A stretch of DNA of 64,000 nt from Zelopaecilomyces penicillatus (GCA_005765155.1 VCCP01000001.1:6696001-6760000); one strand, 5' to 3'; positions 13,480 through 26,000 are shown, numbered from the stretch's first letter. Notes: generated from the letters alone by a model not told the origin. Program-made: numbers and translations.

Positions 13480-14145
13480 GGTGGCGGTAGACGGTCCCAG
13501 AATGCATCAAGGCCCAAACAGGCCCCTCGCTGAGTCAAGTTGGTCGCACCAGTGGCTCAATTGCGGAACAGCTTTGACCAATCGAATGTTTATGGCATGT
13601 GCCGTCTGTACCGCGTGTAAGATATCAATTATTCTGTCACAGCAGCAGCAGCAGCAACTTGTTAAAACAGAATGGGAAACGTCGCTTCTCAACCACCATC
13701 AGGTGCCATTGATCCCATTCATACGGTGCTGCATAAATTCGTGAGTACGTCTAGATGAAATGATGAAGCAGTAACCCGGCAAATGATGATCTGCTCTCAG
13801 GACTTAACCCTGTTGTTGGACTGAGGTGGAGATTTGGCGACATGAAGGCTGAAGCTGATGTGACGACTGGGGTAGATTGCGGAACTTTGATTGGGCAGTT
13901 CACCGTACCTTACTTAGTTGGAGTCGCTCACAGCGCTAGCACAACCCAGCACTGTGATAAGATAAGATAAGGAGTTAGTGCATTGGATTTTCTGTTAAGG
14001 CCCCGCCATATCAAAAAAGTTGCTGGCTCGTTCTGTTTGATCGCTTCAGACTCGGCATCGAACCCCCTCCAGAATCACGACGTTGGGTGTGCTGAGCTCA
14101 ACCGCCCAATCCAATCCGCTTCAGCTCGGGCTAACGACACCAAAA
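13480..14145. other. Divergent promoter region
   Basis: These 666 bp lie between the divergent SEA4 and EFG1 starts. A (CAG)5 microsatellite lies near 13640-13655. A short GATAAG repeat (GATAAGATAAG) near 13957 could be GATA-factor sites. No gene is seen. Confidence 0.5.
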
Positions 14146-15180
14146 ATGGGCTCCAAGAGGCAACATAGCGAGGTGGACGGTCACGATCGGGACGACAGGT
14201 CGGGGGAGTCGCAAAAGAAACCAAAGTATTTTCGCGCCCGCCAACATCGACCACAGGAGGATTCCGGGGCCAAGAAGCGCGTGAGGGCTATAGAAAGACT
14301 TTTTCGTCGCAACACAGAGCTGCCTGCCAATGTCCGGCTCGACCTTGAGAGAGAGTTGGCGTCCCAGAAGCAACTTGCCGAGGACAAGTCTTACAAGAAG
14401 AAACGGAGTGCTATGATATCCCGGTATCACATGGTGCGATTTTTTGGTAAGTATCATCCTTTTATTACTAGCCTGCAGGAAAGCGATCTAGGAATGTCGA
14501 CTAACTCGTCGCAATCAGAGCGGAAGAAGGCCTCACGGCTGGTGAACCAGCTGAAAAAGAAACTCGAACAGGAAAGCGATACGGACAAGGCAGACCAGAT
14601 ACGTCGTGATCTCCACATTGCCGAAGTTGACGAGGCCTATACGCTCTACTTTCCTCACCTGGAAACCTACGTTGGGCTGTACAGCAACAGTGCCAAGTCT
14701 AATGCTGATAATGATGATGACGAGAGCAAAACGCCTGCTGCAAAAGCAGCTCTGGCAGCCGAGCGGCCACCAATGTGGACTGTGATCGAAGAGGCGATGG
14801 AAGAAGGAACTGAAGCTCTGGAAAAGCTACGAGATCGGCGATCTCCAGATGGTTTGGAGGCCAAACCAAGCTTGAAAGCCAAACCAAGCTCCAAAGCCAA
14901 ATCAGACGATTCGCGACCACCCGTCCGGCCACCAGCGCGAATATCACAACCCGCATCTACAGCGCCCGCGACAAAATACCAAAAGCAGCAGCAACAGTCT
15001 GACAGGCGATCCGACAATAGATCTGTGCCTGTTGAGAATAAGAACGGCAAGCAGCCAGAGCTTAATCGCCGAGAGAGAAGGCGGTTGATGCGCGAGACTG
15101 CGGCAAACGCGGGTAAGGCGGCTGAGGAGGAAGATGGTGACGAGGATGAGGAAGGCGGCGGCTTTTTTGAGGGACTCTAA
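14146..15180 (+). CDS. EFG1: rRNA-processing protein Efg1
   Basis: Exons are 14146-14446 and 14519-15180 (320 aa). The ATG at 14146 follows CAAAA. The protein is rich in Lys, Arg and Glu and strongly helical. Its core, about residues 45-190, carries KKRVRAIERLFRR, LERELASQKQ and the HMVRFFERKKASRLV segment diagnostic of Efg1, followed by DEAYTLYFPHLETYVGLY. The C-terminal third is low-complexity, with a KAKPSSKAKS repeat and an acidic tail. Efg1 acts in the nucleolus in early 18S rRNA maturation within the small-subunit processome; this is family knowledge. The 72-nt intron is a multiple of three without a stop, so the unspliced frame also reads through. The FFERKK join, GTAAGT donor and CTAAC branch site support splicing. 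Confidence 0.9.
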   Translation: MGSKRQHSEVDGHDRDDRSGESQKKPKYFRARQHRPQEDSGAKKRVRAIERLFRRNTELPANVRLDLERELASQKQLAEDKSYKKKRSAMISRYHMVRFFGKYHPFITSLQESDLGMSTNSSQSERKKASRLVNQLKKKLEQESDTDKADQIRRDLHIAEVDEAYTLYFPHLETYVGLYSNSAKSNADNDDDESKTPAAKAALAAERPPMWTVIEEAMEEGTEALEKLRDRRSPDGLEAKPSLKAKPSSKAKSDDSRPPVRPPARISQPASTAPATKYQKQQQQSDRRSDNRSVPVENKNGKQPELNRRERRRLMRETAANAGKAAEEEDGDEDEEGGGFFEGL

Positions 15181-16019
15181 AGCAGCGAGCGAGCATTTTT
15201 TATTCTTTTTCCTTTTCCAGGAGTCTACGTAATTTGCCAGTCGAATGGAACCGATCAGCTGGCAATGACAGACGCACTGCTTTGATACTGTATTTTTAGC
15301 CTCCAGGCCACCAGTGATGATGCGCCAAACGACTTGTCCAGGCGTGGTACCTACTATGTTGGTGATCTCGAATTCTCTGGTTCTGGCTAGAATTGGCGGG
15401 TGGTTGTAACAGATGATTGACAGATAGAAGTTGAATGAAGCGATTGTTGAGGTCCTGTAATACTCTGGGCTATTTGTATGCGCACGCCGTATCGGATATT
15501 TTGTTGTGTATACTGGTCCATCATTCCTCATTCATCCATGAAATTTGTTAGTAATATTCAGTGGTTGTACTTGGTATATATAGGAGAACTATATGGGGTG
15601 GGACGTACAGGTGTGTACCAACCACAGATGGCGACTTATAGCGAAGTTACAGGATTGTCCACCCTCCATCAGGTGCGGAGGCAGCCTTCCATTGCCACCT
15701 AGCATTGATGAAAAAGCCTTGAAGCGCCCACTGTTTAACAAAAGTCCATTTAACAAGGCCATTCCCCCCATTTAGAGAACCCAACATCTCATTCCCATAT
15801 TCTGCTGCAAAGCTAACAACCAGCTTGCCTCGTTCATTCAATCCAGATTTTTTTGGCGCTTTTTTATATGAAGCCAAGCCATTCAAGGCTAACCATGAGA
15901 GGACTCAGCTTTCTTCATAAATATCTTTAAGAGTGGACTTTATCTGTTCACATTGACGCGAGCGACACATACAGGCTAACAGCTTCAACTCCAAACCATA
16001 TTCACTACTCTCACGGGCT
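15181..16019. other. Intergenic region between EFG1 and the dsRBD-like gene
   Basis: The 3' region of EFG1 and the promoter and leader of the gene at 16020. Both genes are on the + strand. I see no convincing additional gene. Confidence 0.55.
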
Positions 16020-17174
16020 ATGAGTATGAACGATATAATCAACGGTGCTCCTGCACCTCTCCCTATGCCCTGGAATCAGCTCCGGGCCTGGATCGACGAG
16101 CAGGAAGCTCTAGAACGAGAATCCAACCATCCCGCTCCGCTCACCAAGATTCAATTAACATCACTATCCAACCTCGTTTCTTTCATTGACGATGAACCCG
16201 AACTCAGTGGCGAGGACTATGTCAGCCGTCTTGTGCGTATGTTAAACCACCCTCCCTCCCCATTTATGCAGATGTGGCCTTTTGCTCACTCTTGAGGTTT
16301 CATCGAACCTGGGCAGATCGCACACAGGCAATGGGCCTTCCTGCGCCTGTATATACAGATCTGAAACCCTTGGAAGTACCCGTTGAGGGAGCCATCGTGC
16401 AAAGGTGGTGTACGATCTGTACTTTGCCCTGGTGTGGTTTCCACACACCCTGTGAGGGTTTCGGGTTTGATTCCGGTCAGAGTCGGCCAGCGTTCAAATC
16501 GAAGAAGGTAAAAAGAACTCCCCCTTCCTTTCGTTTAGATTGTTGAGAAAACACACGAATAAGGCGTTACATGAATAATCTTAAAAAAGCTCACATTGTT
16601 ACAGAATTCAAAACAGTTTGCCGCAAAGCAGGCATTGGCATTCATGTCGGGTACTAACTCACAACAACCTCCACAAGCCTCACCTTCATCGACAATCAGA
16701 ACAGCACAAAACATGTTCACTAACCCCAACGAATCTTCTTCTTTTTCACCACTACGAGTCTCAGCTAGTACCACTAGCATCGCCGGGTTTTCTAACGCAC
16801 CCCCTCTCCATCATCGAGCACAACCAACGCCGCCAATTCCGCCAACACCAGCAGCGTCTCTCAGAGGTGGTGGGAATGACAACGGCAACGACGAGAGCAC
16901 AGTATTCGCCCGTGTCGCTGCTCTAACCGGCCGTCTAGGCTTTGACAACCCAACTTACGTGATAGAGGAGGAACCCGACAGATTGTGCTTCTTCAGGGGC
17001 AGGCCAATTTTTCGAAATGGAGGCCAAATCCCTCCCGATGTTGGCGTCGTCAGCATGGTTCTGGGTAGGAGGCAGGCAAAGGAGCAGGTTGCTGAGGCTG
17101 TTCTGAGGTGGCTTACGGAGGAGATGCGCTACAGAGATGAGTTGAAGGCAGATTTGCTGCAAGGGTTTGCTTAG
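16020..17174 (+). CDS. dsRNA-binding-like fungal protein
   Basis: Proposed exons are 16020-16236, 16317-16507 and 16605-17174 (325 aa). Donor and acceptor phases agree (1, then 0). The N-terminal half has WNQLRAWIDEQEALER, GEDYVSRLV and a Q-A helix, then VPVEGAIVQRWCTIC. This half ends with FKSKKNSKQFAAKQALAFM across the second junction, which matches the last helix (KKxAKxxAA) of double-stranded-RNA-binding domains. I remember similar fungal proteins annotated as DRBM-domain proteins. The middle is Gln/Pro/Ser-rich, and the C-terminus (about 230-325) has a second compact segment, VFARVAALTGRLGFDNPTYV followed later by KEQVAEAVLRWLTEEM. That could be a divergent second dsRBD. The acceptor of intron 1 is the least certain call: an acceptor at 16271 is also in phase but implies a 35-nt intron. 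The cellular role is unknown. Confidence 0.75.
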
Positions 17175-17449
17175 TTGGCACACGTATGAAGCAAGTTAAG
17201 AAGAGAGATGCCGCCAAGGGGGGATGATATGTTGTACTGAGGCTCACTTTGGTTGCAGTTGCCTTGGTTTTGGATTGTTCAAAGGCGATCTCTTCTTTAA
17301 TGGCATCGTCCAATCTTTCTTTGTCATATAACACAGCACTATGTATAACGAAATGCGAGAACGAAAGGGTCGACATATGCAATTGTAGCAACAAGCAATG
17401 TATATTTCACTCTTTCATATCTAGTGTATGAACATCTCTATAATGCCTA

Positions 17450-18539
17450 TCATGATGAACCTCGCTGACCCCCTCTACCTCCTCGACCACCACCGCGAGG
17501 TCCTTTCCCGTTTGGTATCCTCCCCTTAATCCCCTCTGGCAAGTCTGCCTTCTTCTCACCATTCTCCCACAATACTCCAACATCGACCTTACGCCCCGTC
17601 ACCTTCTTAAAGAACCTAGTACTCAGAATCCCATCCTCCCCTCCCTCCGTCAAAAGCACACTATTATCACTCTTCCACCACTTAACACCCTCCAGCAAGC
17701 TCCTCTCAACATCAATCTCAACTACCAGCTCAGCATCACGCCTCATTCCACTAACGACACCACCATCCTCCGGCGTTCCCGCCGAGCAGTGTACATGATT
17801 ACGCCCCATGGGCTTCAACCCGCCCGAGGCGACAATGGCCGGCCAGAAGGCGAAGTACGTGCCGTGAAGGACCCGCGGGGGGATGTTGCCGCCATCAGGG
17901 CCCGCGATGATGGGCTCGAGCAGAGACGAAGATTCTACCTTGATGGAGTGGCCTTGGTTGGCGCGGATGAGATAGTCGGATGGGTCGGTGCTGTCCATGG
18001 AGAGAGTTGGGTTAGTTGCAGGGTTGGGCTTGAGAGAGAAGCGTTGCTTGTCGTTGCTGGAGACGATATTTTGAATTTCAGCTAGGGAGACTTTCAAAGA
18101 CCGTATTGGGCCCCATGAGAACTGAGAGTGTATTCTTGTTAGCAGGAAACAATCAGTTGCGACTTGAGAAACAAAGGTAATACAGTTCATCCAAGGTTTG
18201 AAACAATTCTGTGTAATCCTTTCACAGAGAAAGTATGCCCACTTGGTCGATGAGACAACAACGCATCATAGTCCACACGGAAACTTTAGATAGAAATATA
18301 CTTACCACTCGGTCAAGTGGCGCAAAGCCCTCTTCATCCAGCGATATGCCTGCATTCTCCGCCTGATGCCTCAACAGTTTAGACAATGCTTTTGAAACTA
18401 GCACATCACGACTCTGTCCGCCGCCGCCGCCGCCACCTCCCCCTCCTCTGCCTCTTCCTCTACCCCCTTGACCTCCCCTCCGACCTTCACCGCGGTCATC
18501 TACTTTCTGAAGGATACTCTCTTGCAGTTCATCCGCCAT
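17450..18539 (-). CDS. TPT1: tRNA 2'-phosphotransferase (Tpt1/KptA family)
   Basis: Exons are 18539-18306 and 18121-17450 (301 aa) with a phase-0 intron of 184 nt. Tpt1 removes the splice-junction 2'-phosphate left after tRNA ligation and transfers it to NAD+. The family's four catalytic residues are visible: Arg57-His58 in SKALSKLLRH, Arg131 in RANQGHS and Arg185 in GRNHVHCS, plus the HGT motif at 164-166. The N-terminus (about residues 17-45) is an RGG/poly-Gly tract, and the C-terminus ends in another RGG-rich tail (PRGGGRGGRGGQRG). Bacterial and yeast enzymes lack such arms, so the protein probably has added RNA affinity; that is inference. It converges with the dsRBD-like gene, the two stops being only 275 bp apart. 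Confidence 0.93.
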
Positions 18540-19601
18540 GGCTGCTGCTGTTCTTTTGGTTTTTCCTGGCTGTCGATTTTGGTAACAAGAAAGTGTGTTG
18601 GAGGGGTGCTGCCCCACTCTGAAACGGCTGCGATGAGCACAGAATCGGACCTGGTGTGGCCAGTAATTGATGACAGCTGTGGCACACTGGTGTTTGAGAT
18701 CTGAGAACTTCCTGGCCACCAAACTGGGGTTTGTCAAATATGTAATTGTAGGTCGCATGTGCGATCAAGCGTGTAGCCATCTATCAACTACTGCCAATGA
18801 GGGAATGTATTCAGAATACCTGGTTGTCTAGGGTTGGGTGGATGGCCCCTTCCGCAAAACACGGCGTGACTCAGCCAATCATCCCTCAAAACGGCCCATA
18901 CTACATCATCAGATTTGCGCAGTTTCTTACCTACTGTATGTAAGTATTTATAATACAACAACACCTCTTAGCGATATGAACTCTCTTTTATACAGATTGG
19001 TTCGTTAGAAACGCAGTGGGAAAAATCACATGACTTTGGGACAGCACATTGGATCTGGGAATGAAACCTTGGTCGCACAATAACAGTCTCATTGTATCCA
19101 TCAGCATGTAAGAAGAAATCACTGTACAATTCCGTATATCATATACACTGGTCTGTATTTGCAGCCTAGCGCTGTAATACTAGTTCGATGCTTTTCCTCC
19201 CATCCAAGGACTATGTTGTCAATGGCCGCACCCCTCCCCTCTCCCTCCCTTTCCATAGACTTTGCCAAGCAGCAAGCAGCAAGCATCTCCTGTGCTGTGC
19301 CTTGAATTTCTTGGTCTCTCAAGCCATAAAAGCACTGGTGCATCTGATGCGTTTTTAATAATTCATAAAGTAGACAATGTAACACAAGCAAGAATCAGAA
19401 CAAGGATCCATGACAGGGAATTCCAAGAGGCCGTCGTCATGAAATCGTCAAGCCAAGGTTAATGAGGAAAGAGAGAAAATGCCTTCCTGAGAAAAACATA
19501 GAAATAACAACGCCCGCGGTTGAATGAAAAAGAAAAGGATGAGGAAAAAAAGACACAAATAATACAGTTCATGAAGGTGGTGCTGCATCGTACAGAGTTT
19601 C
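18540..19601. other. Intergenic region upstream of TPT1
   Basis: Promoter of TPT1 and 3' region of the next minus-strand gene. ORFs here are short and look random. I see nothing else. Confidence 0.5.
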
Positions 19602-22600
19602 TCATCTGTAACCTCCTGCACCAGTTGTTGGGGAGAGGGGAGCAAGCATGCTATCCCGGTTTGGTCTTCGACTATGCAGGCTAGTCGTTCTACTGTGTAA
19701 GAAAGTTTGACCCATGGACATGTGTCGAGAGCCACGCTCGTCAACTGGCTTATCCAAAGCATTAGTTCCATCATTTTCGAGTGCCGATCGTTCTAGATAT
19801 TTTCGGGGTGGGGCCCCTGCTGCAATGGCTGGGGTCGCTAGACGAGAAGTATGCAGATTTGATGAGATGAACCGTCGTCTTGTAGGAGGGGAGGAAATTT
19901 GGCGCGATGTGTCTGCTGCTGAAGGTTGTGCATCTAGTGGGTGTTCGCTCATAGCCTTTCTGATGGTGTTTGAGTCCGTATTGGATCGGGACGGTGCTCG
20001 AAACCTCAACTCCTCGCCTTCCTCACCAGCTGTGCCACGACGGCCGCGGACTAGGAGAGACGTCTTCCGCCCTTCTTCTGGTTCCTCAGTGCCCGCACGT
20101 CGGGTTCGCAGAAGTAGTGAAGACCTTCTCCCATCATCTGGCTCCTCTGTCCCAGCCCGTCGTGTTCGTGCCACCATCAAGGAAGACCTGCGGCTAAGCC
20201 CAGACTCGTTGGGAGTTGATGGAGTTGATCCCACAAAGCGAGGACTAGGGAGAGTGTTTCCGTTGAGAATGCTATTCCTCCGTTCCTCGAATTTGGACAT
20301 GGTTCTTGGGCTAATCATGGATACCGGCGGTCCATGTTCTGCGGCAACGCTCGATCGGCGCGAAATCGGCGGGCCACCCAGAGTCTTATTCACATTTGGA
20401 GTAACTGGGGCCTCGTTCTGTGCGACTGGGTAGCTTTGAGGGGGCTGAGTAGCAGAAGCTTTGGCACTGTCCTCACTAAGGGCAATGCAGAGTTCTGTGA
20501 GACTCCGACAGACGCTTTCCGCTCTTCGACGGAGCTGCCGGTCTGTAACCATCGCTCCTGGGCCCGCTGTGCTAACCCCACTGGAGATCGGTCCGGGTTG
20601 ACCAGGAGCGCCCATCATGGATGAAAGCATAATAGCATCGTTTGCAGCGGCTTCCAGTGCTCTAAAAACCTCGGTGGATAGGAAGGATTTCGACTTTGCG
20701 AGTGCAGAGTGTAATATGGGATTATTTTCCCGTGGCTGGGATGAAGTTGCACTCGCTGCATCACCCTGTTGATTAGCTGCCGTTTTCTTTGGAGATAGTG
20801 ACATGGTTGTGACAGTCGTAGTCGCGGTGGGGGGTCGTTCGTCGGTCAGCCGGGACACAGCAGCTCCAGAAGTAGACGGAAGCTTTCCAGTAAGCTCCAG
20901 GCGATGAATTCGAGATTTCAAATCATCCAGCTCGTCCCAGACTGTAGATGGCGCGGTGGTGGATGTGGTGGATGCAGTGCCCTCGATCGCGTTGGCGCTC
21001 TCATGACTGTTTTGGTTTTGCAAGTCAAAGGATTTCACGAGAGGAGAAGAGCTATATGTCTTGCCCTGGCCCAGCGCCTTGTGCGTTGGGGCCCTATTGG
21101 ACGACGTCGCATTCGTTTCAGCCGCTGAAGTCCGCTTCCGTCCATAACTAGAGATATCTGTGCCCTGTTCATACAGAGTTTGTGTTCGCGAAGGTCGCAA
21201 AGTAGAATTCCCAGCCTTGCTAAAACTTGCATCCTCAAGGGGATGTGCGGACGCAGCCTTCTCTCGAACGTCAAGAGGATGAATGGACGAGACTCTTTCT
21301 CGATCAAGAGGATGGACCGATGCAGCTTTCTCCCGAACGAATGATCTATAGGCAGCTGGACGTGAGACTTCACTTCCTTGGTCATCATCGTGCCTTCGGG
21401 AGCGGGCGCGATCGCGATCTTGCTGGTCGGATAGTCGGCGAACTACTGGAGGAGGAGATGTCGGATGATATGCAGCGACGTTGGTCGAAAGCGGACGACG
21501 GTGCGATGAGCGAAAGGCACGAGACTGCGGTGGATTTAGCATCGTGCTGTGGTAGGAAGAAAAAAAAAGGCCAATGATGCCAAAATGCAAACCAAACAGA
21601 TCGTCACAAGCTTTTCAATTTCATCATATAGGTTGGATCTCACCAGGTCCTTGTTTCGACAGGGTTCACAAAGGGAGAGAATCATTTCCCATTCGAGGGA
21701 GGACCACGAAGGGCAATCTTATATCGGGGGACAGGAATGACATTATAGAACAAGGTACTCACTGTAGTAGTAGTAGTAGATGGGTTATCATCCATAAGAT
21801 TCTCGTCCAGTGTCCGACCAGTCGGTTCTTCTCGTGCGATTTTCAAGAACACATCTCCAGTATCATCGCCATTGAAGCCTCGTTGCCGAGAACTTGAAAG
21901 AATGGCATTTAACCCTTCGGAACCATACCGTCCAGCATCAGCCGCCCTGAATGTGTGTTCATATGATGGGTCTGCGCCATCATCCCCTGCGCCATAGGGA
22001 CGAGACTTATAATTCATTTCGGGAGTCAGGCTTTTGCGATAACCTGATGATCGAAATGATCGGATTGGTGGCACACGGACTGGGGTCGATGCACCCGGTT
22101 GGGCAGCAGTGCTGTTTATTGGTGGCTTGTAGGACACAGGAGGGCGATGCAATGGCGGAGATCGACTGTCATTGGGAGGGCTGGATGGTGGGAACGAGTT
22201 GGAAGGAAGCGACTCTCGCTGGGCGTGTCCCCGCTCCTCCGTTTGCTGTGGCTCGGGAGATGTTTGAGGTGTTTGGGTGGTCAGATTGATGGCCTCAACC
22301 GCCTGGCGACGGTGGGCATTCAGTGTAGGAGGCGGGCCACCCGACGTCGCAGCGCCGTTGGAGCTGCACGAAGCCGGTGGACGTCGTTGTTGCTTCAGAG
22401 TAGTGTTGAGAGCAGATGAGGATTGATCGTCGCCGTCGACAAGCGAATCAGGAAGCGAGGCAGGTCGCTTGACTCTGCGAATGCCTTCAGCAATGACAAG
22501 GGGTGATGAGATGGCAGCTCGGTCACTCGATGCCCTGGAGCGCAGCTGCGGGCGTGGCGGCTGCGGGTCGACAAGGCCAGATGCAGGCAATTCTTGGGCG

Positions 22601-23097
22601 CGATGCGTTGCTGTCGTTATCGTCGCAACAACGGCTAGAGGTGGTGGTGGTGCCGCCGGCAGTGTTGTTTTTGTTGTTGACTGGTGAGATTCTTCAGCGT
22701 CTGCGTCGGGGCCTAACGATGTGGACGCTTCGAGCACGGGATTGGCTGGGGGGGAAGAAGAGGACAGGGTGACTGGTTGGTGCTGCGGTGCCGTCGCAGT
22801 TCTCTGCGTCACAGACTGGGTTTGCGGCTGCGAGTGAATCGGTGGCGATAGCCGACTAGGCTGGAGGTCGACGATGCGGAAGCCAGGAAGTTTGGACGAG
22901 CTGTGATTCTGGCGATGCGAGTGCAGGTTCGGCGAGGGGCCGCTGTAGCTGAGAGGAAGTTGTGTTTTGGCGGAGGACGTGGTACAGGTAATGGCAGCGG
23001 TCGTGGTAGCGGCCATGGCAGTGGCAGTGGCAGTGGGATGGACACCCACCACCTGGCCAAAATGGGGCCCCGTTGTGAAACCCGCGGTCTCTGTCAT
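19602..23097 (-). CDS. Large disordered protein of unknown function (fungal family often labelled LPXTG-motif protein)
   Basis: Exons are 23097-21763 and 21524-19602 (1085 aa) with a 238-nt phase-0 intron. The acceptor at 21525 gives TTTTTSRAFRSSHRRPLS, which resembles what I recall from Fusarium homologues. The protein is rich in Ser, Thr, Pro, Arg and Gln and mostly disordered. Two segments look conserved: MNYKSRPYGAGDDG through SSSRQRGFNGDDTGDVF (end of exon 1), and a probable coiled coil WDELDDLKSRIHRLELTGKL (about residue 650). The name comes from a chance LPSTSG match (LPXTG-like). Fungi have no sortase, so the label should not be taken as function. There are two internal repeat blocks: three HPLD units (near 21225-21345) and three RRSSL...RRAGTEEP units (near 20020-20195). 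Localisation and role are unknown. Confidence 0.8.
20020..20195 (-). repeat. Intragenic tandem repeat, three units of about 20 residues
   Basis: The encoded units begin RRSSLMVARTRRAGTEEP, RRSSLLLRTRRAGTEEP and RKTSLLVRGRRGTAGEE. Units one and two are nearly identical and the third has diverged. The repeated RRSSL and RKTSL motifs fit basophilic kinase or 14-3-3 type sites; that is inference. Confidence 0.75.
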
Positions 23098-26000
23098 GTT
23101 ATCGCCCAGCTAACAGTAACTCGTACAACGTACTAGGTGGAAAAAGCACCGGACGCACACACACACACACGAACACCCCCCTAGGGCAATTGCCGTCCGG
23201 GGTCCGCCACCAGGTCTGAGCAACGGAACTGGCAGCCAAGAAATGAATGACGGGTCGAATCCAGTGCCAGCATTGAATGATCAGTTGTGCGAGTTTGCGT
23301 GCGGCGGTAGCTAGAGAGAGAATGAAAAGACAAGACACCAGGCCCTTTCAACTGCAAGATATCGAACAAAAGCTGGACGGACGAGTTCCAAACCGGCCTG
23401 GCCACGAGATAAGACAGCTATAGTGCGCCTGGCGTAAGGAACATGGCAGCTGGGCAGGGGTCGCTGGAATTCACCCAAAAAAAAAAGAAGGAAGATAAAA
23501 AGGCGCCTGTGTTGAGCTCAGCGGGACTCCGGAGACGGCGAGGATGAGGTTCTAGACCCAGGCGGCACAAGAACAAGATATGCTCGCAGCGAGGAGCAGC
23601 AAACGATGGGAATTGTGAATTTTGAAAAGACTAAGAGACAAGCAAGCACCCTCCAAAAGTCGAACAAGCAATAGAAAAGACAAAAGACGGAATTGGGGAT
23701 TGGGCTGAAGCATACGCGAGGGAGAGCGGGGGGCCGGCGGCCAACAAGCAACAAGCAACAAGCAACAAGGGGACAATGGCGCTTTCGTTGAAATCACCAG
23801 CCATGACCCCATTGCGTTCGCGGTCAATGGCTAGGAACTGGTTCGGACTGCAGCGCACATCCCATCCATCCATCCATCCATCCACCCATTGACAAGACAC
23901 ACACATACTAGTACTGTACAGTATGTATGTACATCCTGACAACCTGGAAAAGCCCTCCCCCTCCCCCTTCCCCCCTGTAAACTCTTCCCAAGTGCCACTT
24001 CGTCTCGGCATCGCCACGGACGTGCGCGGCATGGCATCGCCAGCTGGGCACGATGAGATGCGCTTGCGTGGTGCGCTACGGCACGAGGAGGCAAACCCAA
24101 AAAGCAATAACTTTGCCCACCCAACGCAAACGCCTTTGATCGAGGCCGACCCTTTGGGCCCTTTTTTTGCTCTTTCTCCACGACCTCCTCCTCCTTCTGC
24201 TACGAGTCCATAGACCAACCAACCAGCCCTAGGAATGTGGTTGTGGTTTTTGCCAACTCCGTTATCAGGCTTCAGTTAGGATGGATATCTTGTCCTTTCA
24301 TGCCACATGTCCTTCCAAAGCTGCACTGTGTGCCGGGCGGCCGTGCTTTTTGGGCGCTGCGGGCTGATTGATTATCATTACAGCAAAAGCTGCACGTTTA
24401 GCTACAGTAGGGCCACAGTAGGGCCACAGTAGGGCCACAGTAGGGCTCTTTTGGACATGCAACACCATGTTCATTCCGGTGCGCAAAAGTTTCAGAACCC
24501 GCCATCTGGATGTGATGTAAATTACTTTTTCAACCTAGCAAGCAAGCAAGCAACCCCCTCCCCATGCTCGTGCAAATTCCGAACAAGGCCTGCTGCATGT
24601 CAACAACGGTGCAAAAAATGAGCAAGCATTGGGACTAGGCGCACCTGAACTGTGTGGATTCGGCTGAATTCATCGTGGGGCAGTGCTGGGTTGCTTGCTG
24701 GCTCTTTTCTTTCCTTTTGTTGCTTCGTCGTTGCGACATCAGACAGCGGGCCTGGTCCCGGTCCCCTTCGCTCGCTGCAATACTAAAGCACATCGTCACA
24801 ATGATATCTTCCGCCTATCCTTCCGCTTGCAGCGCCCGCAACGATAGCTCACAATGCTCGACATACATACAAGTCATGCATCAAACAAGGGGGGGGGGGG
24901 GCTCTTCAAGAGACAGACTGACGGGTTCATGCTAAAAAAGCTCGGTTCAGAGTTCACGAACACTTAAGCACCGCAAGTCCGAGTCAAATCGTCCGTCCGT
25001 TTTTTTTCGAGATCCCTTTATTACCCGCCGCCCTCAACATCGCACGCCGTTCTCCCGGGCAAATACTGTACGGGAGGCGTTAGGACGGAAAAAAAGAGAG
25101 TTCCCCCCGTTACGTTCCCGCCACCACCTACACGAAAATGGTGTGCCGAGCGGCTGGGCGATGATACTCAAAGCTGCAGCAGGGCGGGTTTCCACCATCC
25201 CATCTGCGTGATGGTGCTCCTTTGAACAGCACTTGGCAAACAGGCCGTTCGCGGAACGTGCATTGGCGCCACCAGGAAGCATGGGCTCGTCCGTCGCCGT
25301 TTTGTTTTCAACGTGTGCGCCTCCCAAGGTCCTTTCATTTAGTATCATCCCAGGTAGGCTCCTTTATTACTCTAAATTGTGGCCAAGCGGGAGGAAACTA
25401 GAGCTTTGTGCAAGGAAACGGGAAAAGGGTGTTTTATGTTTTTTAATAGAACATTGGATGTTCAGCCACGGTAGGACGGCGCGCTGCTCCTGCTTGGCTT
25501 CTTTTACAATGTACGGTGACCTGTCTCCCCCCTTGGGATGTTGATCTTCTGACGCCACAACCGTCTATATGTTTGGATGAGACCTCAGCTTGCGCAATTG
25601 CTAGGATTGCTAATTTCTACTGAGATTACAGGCATAAAAAAACGAAGGAAGCAAGCAATGATTAACAATCTCAATATAACATGGCTATAGTGAACACGCA
25701 GAATGAATGGCGTATGCCAAAAGTCAATACTTTATGGATGCGCACGAATTGCATCAAAGGAGACAAGCCAATGTCTCGTCCCCATTCCTTTCGCACGAGG
25801 GAAAATATGCCGATGGAGAAACTGGGGCTTCAGCCACAGTTCTCTCGTTTATGTTTGGCTCTAATTAATTACCCGCAGACTTCCTTCTGGGTTGTCACCT
25901 GCAGGTCATCAGGGGCAAATTTCTGAAGGAATCTATCTAACCTCGCTAGACCTTATCCGAACATAGAATGCTATCAACCACATTGCGAACCACTTACTTG

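Noticed and set aside
16237..16271. Alternative 35-nt first intron in the dsRBD-like gene
   Set aside because: In phase, but below the usual lower size for fungal introns, and the 80-nt choice gives a better fit to the remembered family pattern.
21566..21762. Acceptor directly before CACGATG (near 21545) for the disordered-protein gene
   Set aside because: It would put the long downstream frame out of phase; the CAG at 21525-21527 keeps it.
19602..23097. Cell-wall anchor function from the LPXTG-like motif
   Set aside because: Fungi lack sortase and there is no signal peptide; the match is a short chance pattern.
23631..24218. 195-codon minus-strand ORF
   Set aside because: Composition is that of simple repeats (WMDGWMDG from the ATCC tract) and no domain is visible; it also starts without a convincing ATG context.
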